Notes: generated from the sequence alone by a model not told the origin. A stretch of 64,000 bases of DNA from Rhabdobacter roseus (GCF_014202275.1 NZ_JACHGF010000001.1:1037168-1101167), one strand, 5' to 3'; counted from the first letter of the stretch, positions 25,418-35,900 are shown. Program-made: numbers and translations.

Positions 25418-25547
25418 GTAACGGGGTCTTTTTTGATGTAAGAATTGCTATACTAACTAAATACTGCAAGGAAAGGGAATGAAAGCTATACGCACGGTGC
25501 CCGTTTGTCGAAAAATCCCTAACTTTCATGCTCAAATGGGTACCTGA

Positions 25548-27341
25548 ATGAAAAATAGTCCTCCGTCGATACGTATTTGTGTAGGGATACTTTTTTTCCT
25601 TTCCTTCTCGTCAGTAGCGCAGGAAACGGGCGTTTACGCAACCATACAAGTACTTGAAAAGCAGACTCCTTCTTTTGCTCGGGATACACAGCTCATTCAG
25701 CAATACTATGAGGCGGCCTTACTAAATCGATTTGAAAATTTACAGCATGTAAGTAATTATGCTCAGGAGGCGCTGAAACTGTCTGAAAAGTGGAAGTGGG
25801 AGAAAGGGATCGTGCTGGCTTACGATGCGTTGGGTTACTATCACTTGACAAATGGCGATTTTGACATCCTTTTGGATCTAGCTAATGCCAATACGGCTTT
25901 GGCCGAGAATCTGGAAATGCCCATCTATACAGCTAATGCGCAACGATTTAAGGCGGAGATTTATTCCGAATACCAGATATGGGATTCAGCTAGTGTGAAT
26001 TTCAACCGTGCCCTGAAAGTGTATCAAGCCCAAGCAAATGATAGCTTGGTGGCGATATGCTACGAAAACATGGGCAATATGTACCGTCAGAAAAAGGAAC
26101 CCGCCGAAGCGATGCGTTACTACCGCATGGCCTACGGGCTATTTGATACCTTAAAGTCCGATTGGGGTAAGGCCACCGTCATCAAAAGCGAAGGGTACCT
26201 CTATATAGTCGAAAAGCTATTTGCCAAAGCCAAGGAGCCGCTATATCATTCGTTGAGGCTATTTAATAAAATTAAAAACCGATACGGCCAGCTCGACGCC
26301 CTGAACGACATTGCTAACATGTACTACCTGACCAAAGAGTATGACAAGGCCATTGAGGTAGGAGAGCAGGCTTTGCACCTCACGGAGTTTTACCATTCTA
26401 ACAAGCACATGACCTGGGCCCTGACTACCCTGTATCGCTCCCACAAAATCCTGGGGAATATCCCCGAGGCGTTGCGGTACCTGGAGCAGGTCTCCTTTAA
26501 TAGAATGCATACCCAGGTTGAGGACTTCAAGCGGCGCTTCTTGTTTTATCAACTTGTTTACGAGAACCAGCGTAAAGACGCCACCATCAAGCAGAGTATT
26601 ATCGACAAGCAGGAAACGACCCAACAGTTTCTGTACGGTTTTTCGGCATTGGGGCTTTTTTTGGTGGGAATCCTGTGGCGAAACAACCGGGTACTTCGGC
26701 AAAAAAATGCGGACATCAGCAAGGCGCTCGTAGACGGCCAAACCCTGGAAAGAAAACGCGTAGCGGCCGAGCTCCACGATAACCTGGGAGGTACCTTGGG
26801 TACTATTATGTGGTACCTGCGGGGGCTGGACAAAAAAGCACTCTCGACCGAGGAGCAGGAAATCTACGAAGACGTACAGAGTATGATTAATGGCGCTTAC
26901 GAGGAGATTCGGGCGCTGTCCCATAACCTGCTCCCGCAGGAGCTTGAGAAGGAAGGCCTCGTGCAGGCACTCGAGCGGCTCGTGCACAAGCTCAACGAAA
27001 GTAATAACATTCGGTTTGAGCTAAAAGTAAATGGTTTAAAGGATAGGCTGGGCCGCAAAACGGAATTTGAGCTCTACAGCATGACGCTGGAGCTCACCAA
27101 CAATATATTCAAACATTCGTCAGCTTCCTACGCGGTGGTGTCACTGGTAGAAACTGAGAGCCAAATCATGCTGACCATCACCGACGACGGGCAGGGGATA
27201 AAAACGAACGACATGAAAGGGGTGGGCCTGCGCAATGTCAGGAATCGAGTCGAAAGCCTGAACGGAACGCTTTCCCTGGCCAATGAATCGGGCATAGGTA
27301 CCCACGTGGGTATCCAGATTCCTAAAAAGCAGAAGGGCTAA
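25548..27341 (+). CDS. TPR-containing sensor histidine kinase, HisKA_3 type
   Basis: 597 residues. Signal peptide at 1-25 (ending SSVAQ), periplasmic TPR-like helical repeats ~30-350 (e.g. AICYENMGNMYRQKKEPAEAMRYYRMA), one membrane helix near 360-380 (FLYGFSALGLFLVGILW), then a DesK/NarX-type kinase: HisKA_3 phospho-acceptor His in RKRVAAELHDNLGGTLG and HATPase motifs ELTNNIFKHS, DDGQGI and GVGLRNVRNRVES. Such kinases normally control LuxR-type regulators, but none is adjacent. Signal unknown. Confidence 0.9.
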   Translation: MKNSPPSIRICVGILFFLSFSSVAQETGVYATIQVLEKQTPSFARDTQLIQQYYEAALLNRFENLQHVSNYAQEALKLSEKWKWEKGIVLAYDALGYYHLTNGDFDILLDLANANTALAENLEMPIYTANAQRFKAEIYSEYQIWDSASVNFNRALKVYQAQANDSLVAICYENMGNMYRQKKEPAEAMRYYRMAYGLFDTLKSDWGKATVIKSEGYLYIVEKLFAKAKEPLYHSLRLFNKIKNRYGQLDALNDIANMYYLTKEYDKAIEVGEQALHLTEFYHSNKHMTWALTTLYRSHKILGNIPEALRYLEQVSFNRMHTQVEDFKRRFLFYQLVYENQRKDATIKQSIIDKQETTQQFLYGFSALGLFLVGILWRNNRVLRQKNADISKALVDGQTLERKRVAAELHDNLGGTLGTIMWYLRGLDKKALSTEEQEIYEDVQSMINGAYEEIRALSHNLLPQELEKEGLVQALERLVHKLNESNNIRFELKVNGLKDRLGRKTEFELYSMTLELTNNIFKHSSASYAVVSLVETESQIMLTITDDGQGIKTNDMKGVGLRNVRNRVESLNGTLSLANESGIGTHVGIQIPKKQKG

Positions 27342-27358
27342 GGTACCCGAGCGGCGTT

Positions 27359-27388
27359 TTGGAGACTGGGCCGGATTTGGTATATTTG
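27359..27388 (+). promoter_or_regulatory. Promoter of the lysine-catabolic genes with long leader
   Basis: TTG (27359-27361), 19-base spacer, TATATTTG (27381-27388) is a full match to the -33/-7 pattern. It would give a leader of about 215 bases before the saccharopine dehydrogenase-like gene. The leader includes a GC-rich hairpin (cccgc...gcggg near 27542-27560) followed by a T-rich tract, so attenuation is possible. Confidence 0.45.
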
Positions 27389-27610
27389 TCAGCGAAGGTA
27401 CCTTCGCCGGGCGGTATTTCAGCTTCTTAGTTGCAACCTGTACTAGTTCTATTTGAATCCTTCCATCAACATACAGTTGGCGCGTTTCGCCTACCTTCGC
27501 AGCATGTGCTCTCACGTGCCGGGTAGGCACTGACTTTTCGGGCCCGCTTCACCGCGCGGGTTCTGTCGTTTTCTTTTTTCCTTCCATTTCATTTTATCAG
27601 CCCAAATAGT

Positions 27611-28666
27611 ATGGATAAAATCCTGGTTATTGGTATGGGCAAGGTAGGCTCTTTAGTAGGTACCTTGCTTAGCAAGCAGTTTGACGTAACGGGTTTCGAC
27701 AAAGCCCAGCCCGCTACGGCCTTAGCGTTCCCGACGCTTCGGGGAGACGTGAGCGATACGGATTCGCTGTTAGAAACGCTGAAGAACTTCGACGCCGTCG
27801 TATCCTGTATGCCTTATAATTTAAACCTACCCATTGCCCGGGCCGCCTACCAGCTGGGAATTCACTACTTCGACCTCACCGAAGATGTGCCTACCACAAC
27901 GGCCATTCGGGAAATGGCCCAAGATAGTCAGGGTGTAATGGCACCCCAGTGCGGCCTGGCACCGGGTTTCATCGGCATCGTAGGTTCCGACCTCGCCAAG
28001 CGTTTCAGCAAGCTGCGCGACATCGAGCTGCGCGTGGGCGCTCTGCCCAGGTACCCTAACGGGCTCATGGGGTACTCCTTTACCTGGTCGCCGGCGGGGG
28101 TCGTGAACGAATACATCAACGACGCCGAGGTGATTCATAACGGCGTACGGAAGATGGTACCTTCCCTGGATGGCATCGAGGTCATCAACATTGAGGGGCA
28201 GGAGTTCGAGGCCTTTAGTACCTCCGGCGGGCTGGGAACCATGTGTGAAACGTACGAAGGGCAGGTGGACACCATGAACTACAAGACGATCAGGTACCCC
28301 GGCCACTGCAAGCTGATGCGGTTCATGCTGTACGAATTGATCCTGAAAGACAAACGCGAGCTCATTGAACAAATACTTACCGAAGCCAAGCCGCCCGTGC
28401 AGCAAGATGTGGTGTACGTGTATGCCGTGGTGGAAGGTTGGAAAGGCCAGCAGCTGGAGCGGGAGGAGTTTTACCGGGCCTACCACCCCATCACCATCGA
28501 CGGGCAGCACTGGCGGGCCATTTCCTGGACTACCGCGGCTTCCATTGCGGCGGTGGTAGAAATGGTGGCCGCGGGTACCCTGCCCCAGCGGGGCTTTCTG
28601 AAGCAGGAGGATATTCCGCTGCAGTACTTCCTCGAAACCCAGAATGGCAGCTATTTTAAAGATTGA
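27611..28666 (+). CDS. Saccharopine dehydrogenase family protein
   Basis: 351 residues, with an N-terminal Rossmann motif VIGMGKVGSLVG and later GDVSDTDSLLETLKNFDAVVSCMPYNLNLPIARAAYQLGIHYFDLTED, then APGFIGIVGSDLA as in saccharopine/homospermidine reductases. Followed 70 bases later by an aminoadipate-semialdehyde-type dehydrogenase, it probably releases glutamate and alpha-aminoadipate semialdehyde from saccharopine during lysine breakdown. The lysine-ketoglutarate reductase partner is not in the window. Confidence 0.85.
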   Translation: MDKILVIGMGKVGSLVGTLLSKQFDVTGFDKAQPATALAFPTLRGDVSDTDSLLETLKNFDAVVSCMPYNLNLPIARAAYQLGIHYFDLTEDVPTTTAIREMAQDSQGVMAPQCGLAPGFIGIVGSDLAKRFSKLRDIELRVGALPRYPNGLMGYSFTWSPAGVVNEYINDAEVIHNGVRKMVPSLDGIEVINIEGQEFEAFSTSGGLGTMCETYEGQVDTMNYKTIRYPGHCKLMRFMLYELILKDKRELIEQILTEAKPPVQQDVVYVYAVVEGWKGQQLEREEFYRAYHPITIDGQHWRAISWTTAASIAAVVEMVAAGTLPQRGFLKQEDIPLQYFLETQNGSYFKD

Positions 28667-28736
28667 ACCGGGCGAGTACTTCTGCAACAAAATACGTTGC
28701 CGATAACTTGAACCCACAAATATGAAGTAAGCAAGT

Positions 28737-30263
28737 ATGGAAGCTATTCTTAAAAAACTCAATATTCAGTCCCAGAGCCCCGGCCTAAGTACCGGGCAGC
28801 AGAGCTGGGAGGGCCGCGGACCGCTCCTGGAATCGTACTCTCCCGTGGACGGCCAGCGCATTGCCTCGGTCCACGAAGCGAGCCGGGAGGATTACGACCG
28901 TGTCATTCAGAAAGCCCAGGAAGCCTACCAGGCCTGGCGACAGGTACCTGCGCCCAAACGGGGAGAAATAGTACGCCAAATGGGCGAGCGCTTCCGGGCT
29001 TACAAAACCGAGCTGGGTACTTTGGTGAGCTACGAAATGGGCAAAAGCTTGCAGGAAGGCCTGGGCGAAGTACAGGAGATCATTGACATCTGTGACTTTG
29101 CCGTGGGGCTGTCGCGGCAGCTGTACGGGCTCACGATGCACAGCGAGCGGCCCAGCCACCGCATGTACGAGCAGTGGCATCCGCTGGGGGTAGTTGGCAT
29201 TATCTCAGCCTTCAATTTTCCCGTGGCCGTTTGGTCCTGGAACGCCATGCTCGCCTGGGTATGCGGGGACGTGTGCGTGTGGAAACCCTCCGAAAAAACA
29301 CCGCTGACGGCCCTGGCCTGCCAGCAGGTCATTCGGGAGGTACTTGAAAGCAACGAAGTACCCGAAGGCGTATCCTGCCTCATAACGGGCGGACGCTCGG
29401 TGGGAGAATGGCTGGCCAACGATGTACGCGTGCCGCTGGTATCGGCCACGGGAAGTACCCGCATGGGCAAGGCCGTGGCCGAAGCCGTGGGCCGTCGGCT
29501 CGGGCGGAGCCTGCTCGAGCTGGGGGGAAACAATGCCATCATCGTGGCACCCTCGGCCGACCTCGAGGTGGCTATTCCGGCCATTGTGTTTGGGGCGGTA
29601 GGTACCGCCGGGCAGCGCTGTACCTCCACGCGGCGGCTGATTGTACACGCGAGCATCTACGACGAGGTAAAAGAGCGCTTGTCCAAAGCCTACGGCCAGT
29701 TGCGCATTGGCGACCCGCTGGATGAGCACCAGCACGTGGGCCCCTTGATTGATACTACGGCGGTGGAAAGCTACCAGGCCACGGTGGCGGAAATTGAGCA
29801 ATCAGGAGGGTACTTTGTGGTAGCCCCCAGGGTACTTGACGGGCCAGGCTACGAGTCAGGCTGCTACGTGGCTCCCTGCATAGCGGAGGTAGCGCCTACT
29901 GCCGCCATTGTGCAGCACGAAACCTTTGCGCCCATCCTGTACCTGATCCGGTACGAGACCCTCGAAGAGGCCATAGCCATCCAAAACGGCGTTCCGCAGG
30001 GACTTTCATCGGCCATTTTTACCCTGAACGTCCGGGAGTCGGAGTTGTTCCTGTCACAGGTTGGCTCCGACTGTGGCATCGCCAACGTCAACATAGGTAC
30101 CTCAGGGGCGGAGATTGGCGGCGCCTTTGGCGGCGAAAAAGAAACCGGCGGGGGGCGCGAGTCGGGCTCGGATGCCTGGAAAGTCTACATGCGTCGCCAA
30201 ACCAACACCATTAACTACGGTACGGCGCTGCCGCTGGCGCAGGGGATTAAGTTTGAGGTGTAG
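28737..30263 (+). CDS. Aldehyde dehydrogenase, ALDH7/aminoadipate-semialdehyde type
   Basis: 508 residues. ALDH7 marks: HPLGVVGIISAFNFPVAVWSWN, general-base Glu in LLELGGNNA, catalytic Cys in GTAGQRCTSTRRL, and C-terminal GTSGAEIGGAFGGEKETGGGRESGSDAWK. It oxidises alpha-aminoadipate semialdehyde (or piperideine-6-carboxylate) to alpha-aminoadipate with NAD, the step after the saccharopine dehydrogenase-like protein encoded just upstream. Confidence 0.92.
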   Translation: MEAILKKLNIQSQSPGLSTGQQSWEGRGPLLESYSPVDGQRIASVHEASREDYDRVIQKAQEAYQAWRQVPAPKRGEIVRQMGERFRAYKTELGTLVSYEMGKSLQEGLGEVQEIIDICDFAVGLSRQLYGLTMHSERPSHRMYEQWHPLGVVGIISAFNFPVAVWSWNAMLAWVCGDVCVWKPSEKTPLTALACQQVIREVLESNEVPEGVSCLITGGRSVGEWLANDVRVPLVSATGSTRMGKAVAEAVGRRLGRSLLELGGNNAIIVAPSADLEVAIPAIVFGAVGTAGQRCTSTRRLIVHASIYDEVKERLSKAYGQLRIGDPLDEHQHVGPLIDTTAVESYQATVAEIEQSGGYFVVAPRVLDGPGYESGCYVAPCIAEVAPTAAIVQHETFAPILYLIRYETLEEAIAIQNGVPQGLSSAIFTLNVRESELFLSQVGSDCGIANVNIGTSGAEIGGAFGGEKETGGGRESGSDAWKVYMRRQTNTINYGTALPLAQGIKFEV

Positions 30264-30288
30264 TATTTATGTAAGAATCAATATCTTT

Positions 30289-30321
30289 GCCAATAGGTAC
30301 CTGATACCTATTGGCTTTTTT
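30289..30321 (+). terminator. Rho-independent terminator
   Basis: A perfect 11-bp stem gccaataggta / tacctattggc with loop cctga is followed by six T. It ends the lysine-catabolic operon and separates it from the lasso-type genes that start 27 bases later. Confidence 0.88.
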
Positions 30322-30347
30322 ATATATCCAACTTTTTATCTTGTAGT

Positions 30348-30632
30348 ATGAGTCTTCCTCATGACAAAAAATTCCGGCTGTCTACCCAACAGATCGCCTC
30401 AACGGTGGCCGGGGAAGTAGTGATTCTAAATCACGAAAAAGGCGTCTACTACGGCCTCGACGAGGTAGGTGCTGCGGTATGGGATGCCCTGGAAGCCGAG
30501 CCCCAAACCGTAGCCGAGCTCTGTAACCTCATCATGCAAGAGTACGAGGTAGATACCGACACCTGCCAGCAGGACATCGAAGCTCTACTGCAGGATTTGC
30601 TGAAAGAAGGGCTCCTTGAGCTGGCCAACTGA
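30348..30632 (+). CDS. PqqD-like RiPP recognition protein (lasso B1 type)
   Basis: 94 residues with the PqqD fold: three-strand N-terminal part (IASTVAGEVVILNHEKGVYYGLDEVGAAVWDAL), then helices with TVAELCNLIMQEYEVDTDTCQQDIEALLQDLLKEGLLE. The segment L....G.YY.LN..G..VW..L is typical of stand-alone RiPP recognition elements, which bind leader peptides and deliver precursors to processing enzymes. It is 6 bases upstream of the B2-type peptidase gene, the usual B1-B2 order in lasso peptide clusters. Confidence 0.88.
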   Translation: MSLPHDKKFRLSTQQIASTVAGEVVILNHEKGVYYGLDEVGAAVWDALEAEPQTVAELCNLIMQEYEVDTDTCQQDIEALLQDLLKEGLLELAN

Positions 30633-30638
30633 TGAAAA

Positions 30639-31088
30639 ATGGGAAAACTACGGACGTACTGGAGTCAATGGCGAGCGTTGTCCGCTTCCCGGCGTAGGCA
30701 GTTTCTGAAAGCCTCGGTCTGTCTGATTAGCATCAAGCTGGCACTTCATCTCTTTTCTTTTTCGGTATTCAAGCGGCTGTTTGGGCTCGCCGTGAAGCAA
30801 GTACCTTCCCGGTCTGACGTGGCGGCCGGGTACCTTGACGACACCGTGTGGGCAGTACGGTCGGCGGCCTATCACCTGCCGCTGTCGCTGATGTGCTTGC
30901 CGCAGGCGTTGGCCGTCAAGTACCTCCTGCGCGGGTTGCCGGGCCTGTCGCTCCACATTGGGGTACAGCAAAACGCTACCGATGGCTTTGCCGCCCACGC
31001 CTGGATAGAAAGTAGTACGTCCGGAAGCATCATCATTGGCGATTGGCCCCAAACCGTATCCTATCGCCCCCTATGGGTGTGGGTGTGA
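30639..31088 (+). CDS. Lasso peptide biosynthesis B2 protein (leader peptidase)
   Basis: 149 residues of transglutaminase-like fold. Candidate catalytic triad C86 (SLMCLPQALA), H120 (FAAHAWIE) and D135 (IIIGDWP), with the family spacing. The first 40 residues include a hydrophobic helix. B2 proteins cut the leader from a lasso precursor so that the new N-terminus can be cyclised. It is translated from the same operon as the PqqD-like protein. The precursor candidate and cyclase lie 6-7 kb downstream. Confidence 0.88.
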   Translation: MGKLRTYWSQWRALSASRRRQFLKASVCLISIKLALHLFSFSVFKRLFGLAVKQVPSRSDVAAGYLDDTVWAVRSAAYHLPLSLMCLPQALAVKYLLRGLPGLSLHIGVQQNATDGFAAHAWIESSTSGSIIIGDWPQTVSYRPLWVWV

Positions 31089-31115
31089 GAATAGAACCGT
31101 ACAAAATATCAACCC

Positions 31116-32180
31116 ATGCCCCAGTTATATACCAAACTACCCTCCCTGTATCATAGGCTTCTGCCAGAGCTGGCCCAGCGGGAAGTACCTGCCGAAACCT
31201 TTGCTACCTGCGACAACTGCGTCCTTTGCCAAAAGGAAGGCAGCCCCTACCTCGGCACCAAATGCTGCACCTACTACCCCGAGCTCCCCAACTACCTGAT
31301 TGGCGGAATCTTGCAAGACGAACGCCCCGAAATGCAGGAGGGCAAGCGCCGCCTACGCGCCATCATAGCCTCCCGGCTGGGAGTTACCCCGTACGGGCTT
31401 GTTCATCCGTTTCAATATGCTTTGCTCGATAAAACCATCCGTAATAGTCGGCAAAACCAGTACGATTGGACCCGAGAAGAGGTGGCTACCTTGCGCTGTC
31501 CCTTCTACAACCAGGGCTGGTGTACCGTGTGGGACTACCGCGAGCACTGCTGCTCCACGCATTTCTGTACCTCCGTAGGGGGCGAAGCCGGCCAGAAGTT
31601 CTGGAATGCCCTCGACGAGCACCTGCTTAGCATTGAGCAGAGCTTGTCGCGCCACGCGCTGCTGGAGCTGTCGTTTCCCGTCGAGCAGCTACAAAGCCAA
31701 CGGGTTGCTTCGGATAAACTCAACCTGGACAATGCCATCGGACAGGTAAATGAGCCTACTTATAGCCAGCTGTGGGGTACCTGGGCCGGGCGAGAGGAAG
31801 AGCTGTACCAGATGGCGTACCAATGCATCAGTACCTTGAGCCAGCAAGAAGTGATGCGTACTTTGGGCGTGCAGGGTGAGCTCCAGTACAAGCAGTTAGC
31901 CCATTGGCAGCGGGCCTTTCTGCAACCCGAAATCCCCGAGCATTTAAGCCTTAATAAAGAACTGAAGGTAGAACCCCTTCCTACGGGCGAGGTCGAGCTC
32001 AAGACCTCTGCGGGGAGTTTTAAAGTACCGGGGCTCGTGTACCGCATGCTGCTAAAACTGGATACAAATTATACCGTGGATTCCCTCGAAGAGTCACTGG
32101 CCCCCTTTGGTTTTCATTTTAAGCAAGAGTATCTCCATACTCTTTTCTTCATGAAGGTAGTTGTACCGGCTGAGGCGTAA
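31116..32180 (+). CDS. Cysteine-rich protein in the lasso-type operon (CxxCxxC...CC)
   Basis: 354 residues. Near residue 29 there is CDNCVLC followed by TKCCTYYPELPNY, resembling the cysteine cluster of YkgJ-like (CxxCxxCC) proteins. A second cluster near 127-150 is CPFYNQGWC...HCCSTHFC. At least ten Cys suggest bound zinc or an Fe-S centre. The last ~60 residues (SAGSFKVPGLVYRMLLKLDTNYTVDSL...) look like a small winged-helix unit. It follows the B2 gene by 27 bases, so it is probably co-transcribed. I do not recognise it as a standard lasso component; a tailoring or regulatory role is speculation. Confidence 0.7.
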   Translation: MPQLYTKLPSLYHRLLPELAQREVPAETFATCDNCVLCQKEGSPYLGTKCCTYYPELPNYLIGGILQDERPEMQEGKRRLRAIIASRLGVTPYGLVHPFQYALLDKTIRNSRQNQYDWTREEVATLRCPFYNQGWCTVWDYREHCCSTHFCTSVGGEAGQKFWNALDEHLLSIEQSLSRHALLELSFPVEQLQSQRVASDKLNLDNAIGQVNEPTYSQLWGTWAGREEELYQMAYQCISTLSQQEVMRTLGVQGELQYKQLAHWQRAFLQPEIPEHLSLNKELKVEPLPTGEVELKTSAGSFKVPGLVYRMLLKLDTNYTVDSLEESLAPFGFHFKQEYLHTLFFMKVVVPAEA

Positions 32181-32690
32181 CGTCCAGGTCTTTGCATGCC
32201 ATCAGAAAAAAAGTGCCCAAAAGGTTACTCGTATAGCCAAGTACCGTTAGGCGTTTTTTTGTCTAACAGGTTTTCTGGCGGACAGCTTCTTTAGGACGTC
32301 GATTTTACCTGCCAGCACCTCTTCAAACAAAGTTTTTAAAGCTAAATCTTGCCAATTATTTACTTTTTTTTGGGATTTAGTAAACGGTAAGAAGCCTTTT
32401 TTCTTAATCTGAAAAATAGAAATATTTATTTGGTTCACAGGCCCCTATTTTTAGAATATTTATATTTCCAGGAGGGCCCATCCAGAAAGTATAGATGTTT
32501 GATAAGGCACTGATAGAGAACAACTTATTGGGTAAAAAACGGAACGGTTTTTTGATAGCGTCCCTTTAATAAGTAGAAAAAGCGCAGCTCTGGTGTTAGA
32601 AGAAACTAATTGTACTTATTTGAGTAAAGATGGTATTTTATACTATCATATATCCCTACAAGATGGGTAGTCAGGCAGGAAAGGCAACAC

Positions 32691-32733
32691 AACGTTCATT
32701 TGCATTATTAAAACGTTCATTTGCATTATTAAA
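32691..32733 (+). repeat. Tandem 21-bp direct repeat
   Basis: aacgttcatttgcattatta occurs twice in a row with period 21, followed by the related words ttgcat and gaatgcaaat. Located ~180 bases before the TSP3-protein start, it could be a regulator binding array. Confidence 0.65.
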
Positions 32734-32894
32734 TTGCATCCGCTATAATTGAATGCAAATTGAGTAGAAGTAAATCAGTGAACTTGTAAATTACATAGCG
32801 TAGGGGAGACATTTAGTGGTGTAGGAAAGATGTGGTAAGCAAGGTAGCTGGGTGCGGTTGCTCAAAGAGTAAAACAATTGAGTATTATAGTATC

Positions 32895-32907
32895 AACGTT
32901 ACAAAAC
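32895..32907 (+). promoter_or_regulatory. AACGTTACAAAAC motif, copy 1
   Basis: This 13-mer lies 7 bases before the TSP3-protein ATG and recurs exactly at 37859-37871, with a 10-base match (AACGTTACAA) at 38155-38164, all within the lasso-type region. Possible shared operator or a conserved leader element; no other support. Confidence 0.3.
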
Positions 32908-32913
32908 ATCTTT

Positions 32914-35900
32914 ATGAAGAACTCTACACTGCTAAAGTGTCCATCTAGGGTATATACCCTCTGGACTTTCCTCACACTGCTCCTTGCTACTTCTTTCTCC
33001 GGAGCCTCTTTTGCCCAAACGGTTACTCCTTGCTATAGGCCCATTATCGGGGCAGGCGTACAGGCACGCGTTATTCAAAACGGTGTAGTTGATGTAAATT
33101 CGAGCGCCTTTTCTCCTCTAAGTAATATATCCGATGGCAATGCCAGCAACTACGCTACCAACCAGACTGTTCTGGGTGTAGTAGACCAAGTGGGGGTCTC
33201 GGTGCTCAGTAGTATGACCTACCCGGCAGGCTGGCGGGCTGGTTTTGTGGTAGAAGTTACGGGGGGCTTACTCAGTGCGGGCGTACTTGATGCTATCTCC
33301 ATCCAAACGCTTAATAACGGGACGGTCGTAGATACCAAGACTAGCGGGACGGGCCTGGGCGTAACGCTGCTGGGCGCGGGTGCTTCTGGTAAACTTTACC
33401 TGAATTTTGCCAGCAGCGGCGCTTTTAACGAAGTACGTTTCCTACTTACCAGTGCCGTAGCACTCAATTTGGCCGCTAATTCGCTCCGGGTCTACCACGC
33501 CATGGCGTTTGATCCTAACTGCGGCTACGAAGATTCGAACAATATCTGCGAAGATCAGATTGCGGGGCCGGGTACGGTAGTGAACTACAATGCCGGTTTG
33601 TTGAACGTACTGGGTAGTTTGACAAATCGTGACAACATTATCAATGGTAATAAAAATAGTTCTGCGCAGCTGACGCTTCCCGCAGGTACTAGCTTGTTAA
33701 GTACTCCCATCTACGTGGGCGTTACGGATTTGTACCACGTGTATCCTTCGGGGAACAAAGCCGGATTCGTGATCCGGGCTAATTCCGCCCTGCTCTCGGC
33801 TACGGTACTTAATAATGTTAAGATTCAGACTTATTTGTTTGGCGATTTGGTAGGTGAAGCTACTTTCGATAATGGAAATGGGCTCCTTAGCCTGAATGCT
33901 TTATCTTTTGGTGCTAACGACCGGAAAAAGTTAGAGTTTACCTCACCGGGTAAATTCAACGAAGTACGGATTGTCTTTGGTAGCGGCATTGATGTCAATA
34001 CGGCTGCAGTGGACATATACTATGCGTACGAAAGCGGGCCTGATTGCGGCGATTGCCGTAGCTACTTTACTGATGCTAGTCCAACTCCTGCTGGAGCTAT
34101 TGCAGGCTCAATTATATCCACCAATAACTATCCAGGGTGTACGCCAGTTGTTCTTGTAAATGCGTGTAATTGGACGGGCGCCTTTGGGCTACTTAGTGGG
34201 TTAACCAATGGCGTAACAAATGGATCTAATGTACTAACTCCTTCCCAAAGCGATTTTGCCAGAGTTACGGTGAATGTGGGCGCTTTAGGGGCAGGGGCCA
34301 GACTCACAGTAGCTTCATCGAGCCTTCAGCCTGCTAATTCATTTGCTGGTTTTGAAATAGCCCGAGATAATAATGGTCTACTGGGCTTACTGGACGTGAG
34401 TGCTCTGGGAGGAATCACTGTGCGTGCCTTCAATGGCACTACCGAAGTAGGTGCTATTTCCGGTGCTGCACTTTTAAATGTAGGCTTACTAACAGGCACG
34501 GGAGGAAGGACTGTCATTGGTTTCCGCCCCTCGGCTCAATATAATCGTTTAGTTTTTGAAGTTAACTCAGGGTTGGTTTCGGCCGATATAGAGTACCGTG
34601 TATATAACGCTTTTGTGATTCTGGATGATGATGGAGATGGTGTTCCTAACTGTATCGATCAGTGCCCTACTGGTGACGACTCCATTGACTCTGACGGTGA
34701 TGGTATCCCCGACTGTAACGATGCGTGCAACGGTTCCAATAACAAGTCGGCCCTGATTGATACCGACGGCGACGGCCTCTTCAACAACTGCGATACCGAT
34801 AGCGACAACGACGGCATCCCCGATAGCGTAGAAGATACCAACGGCAACGGCGACCCGAACGACGACGACGCCGATGGGGATGGCATACCCAACTACCTGG
34901 ATCTGGATAGCGACAACGACGGTATTCTGGATCTGTACGAGTCGGGCCTGACGCCGGAGCAAATCCAAGCGAATGATCCCGATGGCAACGGAGTACTGAA
35001 TGGACAGAATCCGGTGGCTGTAACCACTCCGCGTGATACCGACGGGGATGGCGTACCCGACTACCTGGATCTGGATAGTGACAATGACGGTATTCTGGAT
35101 CTGTACGAAAGTGGTATCACGGGCTACGTCGATGCCAACAACGACGGGGTAGTAGATGGCCCTGACGCCGATAACGACGGTATCCAGGATAGCGTCGACA
35201 ACGACGATGCCACCTTCGGCTCACCGGGCGCTCCCAAACCACGCGATACCGATGGCGATAATGTACCTGACTACCGCGACCTCGATAGCGACAATGACGG
35301 TATCAACGATATTATAGAAAGCGGAATTCCGGGCTTAATCGATGCCAACAACGACGGTATCGTGGACGGCCCCGATGCCGACGGAGACGGTATCCAGGAT
35401 AGCGCCGACAACGACGACGGAGTCTTTGGCTCGCCGGGTAGCACGCTGCCGGTAGATACCGACAACGATAACGTACCTGACTACCGCGACCTCGATAGCG
35501 ACAACGACTCCATCAGTGACCTGGTAGAAAGTGGCCAGACGGGCTACCTTGATGCCGATGATGATGGCGTTGTGGATGGCCCTGATACCGACGGTGATGG
35601 TATCCAGGATAGCGTGGATGGCAGCCCTACCTTTGGCGATGCTGGTACTACGGATCCGCGCGATACAGATAATGACGGTACACCGGATTACCGCGACCTC
35701 GATAGTGACGGTGACAATACCTTCGACATTGACGAGAATGGCTACGGCGACCTGGATGGTAATAACGACGGTACGATCGACAACCCCGAAGATCCAGACG
35801 GAGACGGTATTGCTAACAACGACGGCCTCGACTTCAAACCCGATGACTTTGGTGGACTGGGCGAAGGACCACGTGCATTACCTGATCTTATTGCATCGCT

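Larger units (their letters stand above)
32181..32913. other. AT-rich intergenic region with direct repeats
   Basis: About 730 bases without a convincing gene. A 63-codon frame on the minus strand (32247-32438, MNQINISIFQIKKKG...) has no recognisable domain. A 21-base tandem repeat and an AACGTTACAAAAC motif near the next start are listed separately. The low GC content contrasts with the genes on both sides. Confidence 0.5.

Noticed and set aside
32247..32438. 63-codon minus-strand frame
   Set aside because: No recognisable domain or start signal; may be real but unsupported.
34620..35830. Regularly spaced repeats suggestive of a CRISPR array
   Set aside because: They are in-frame Asp-rich TSP3 codons within a large gene, not repeat-spacer units.
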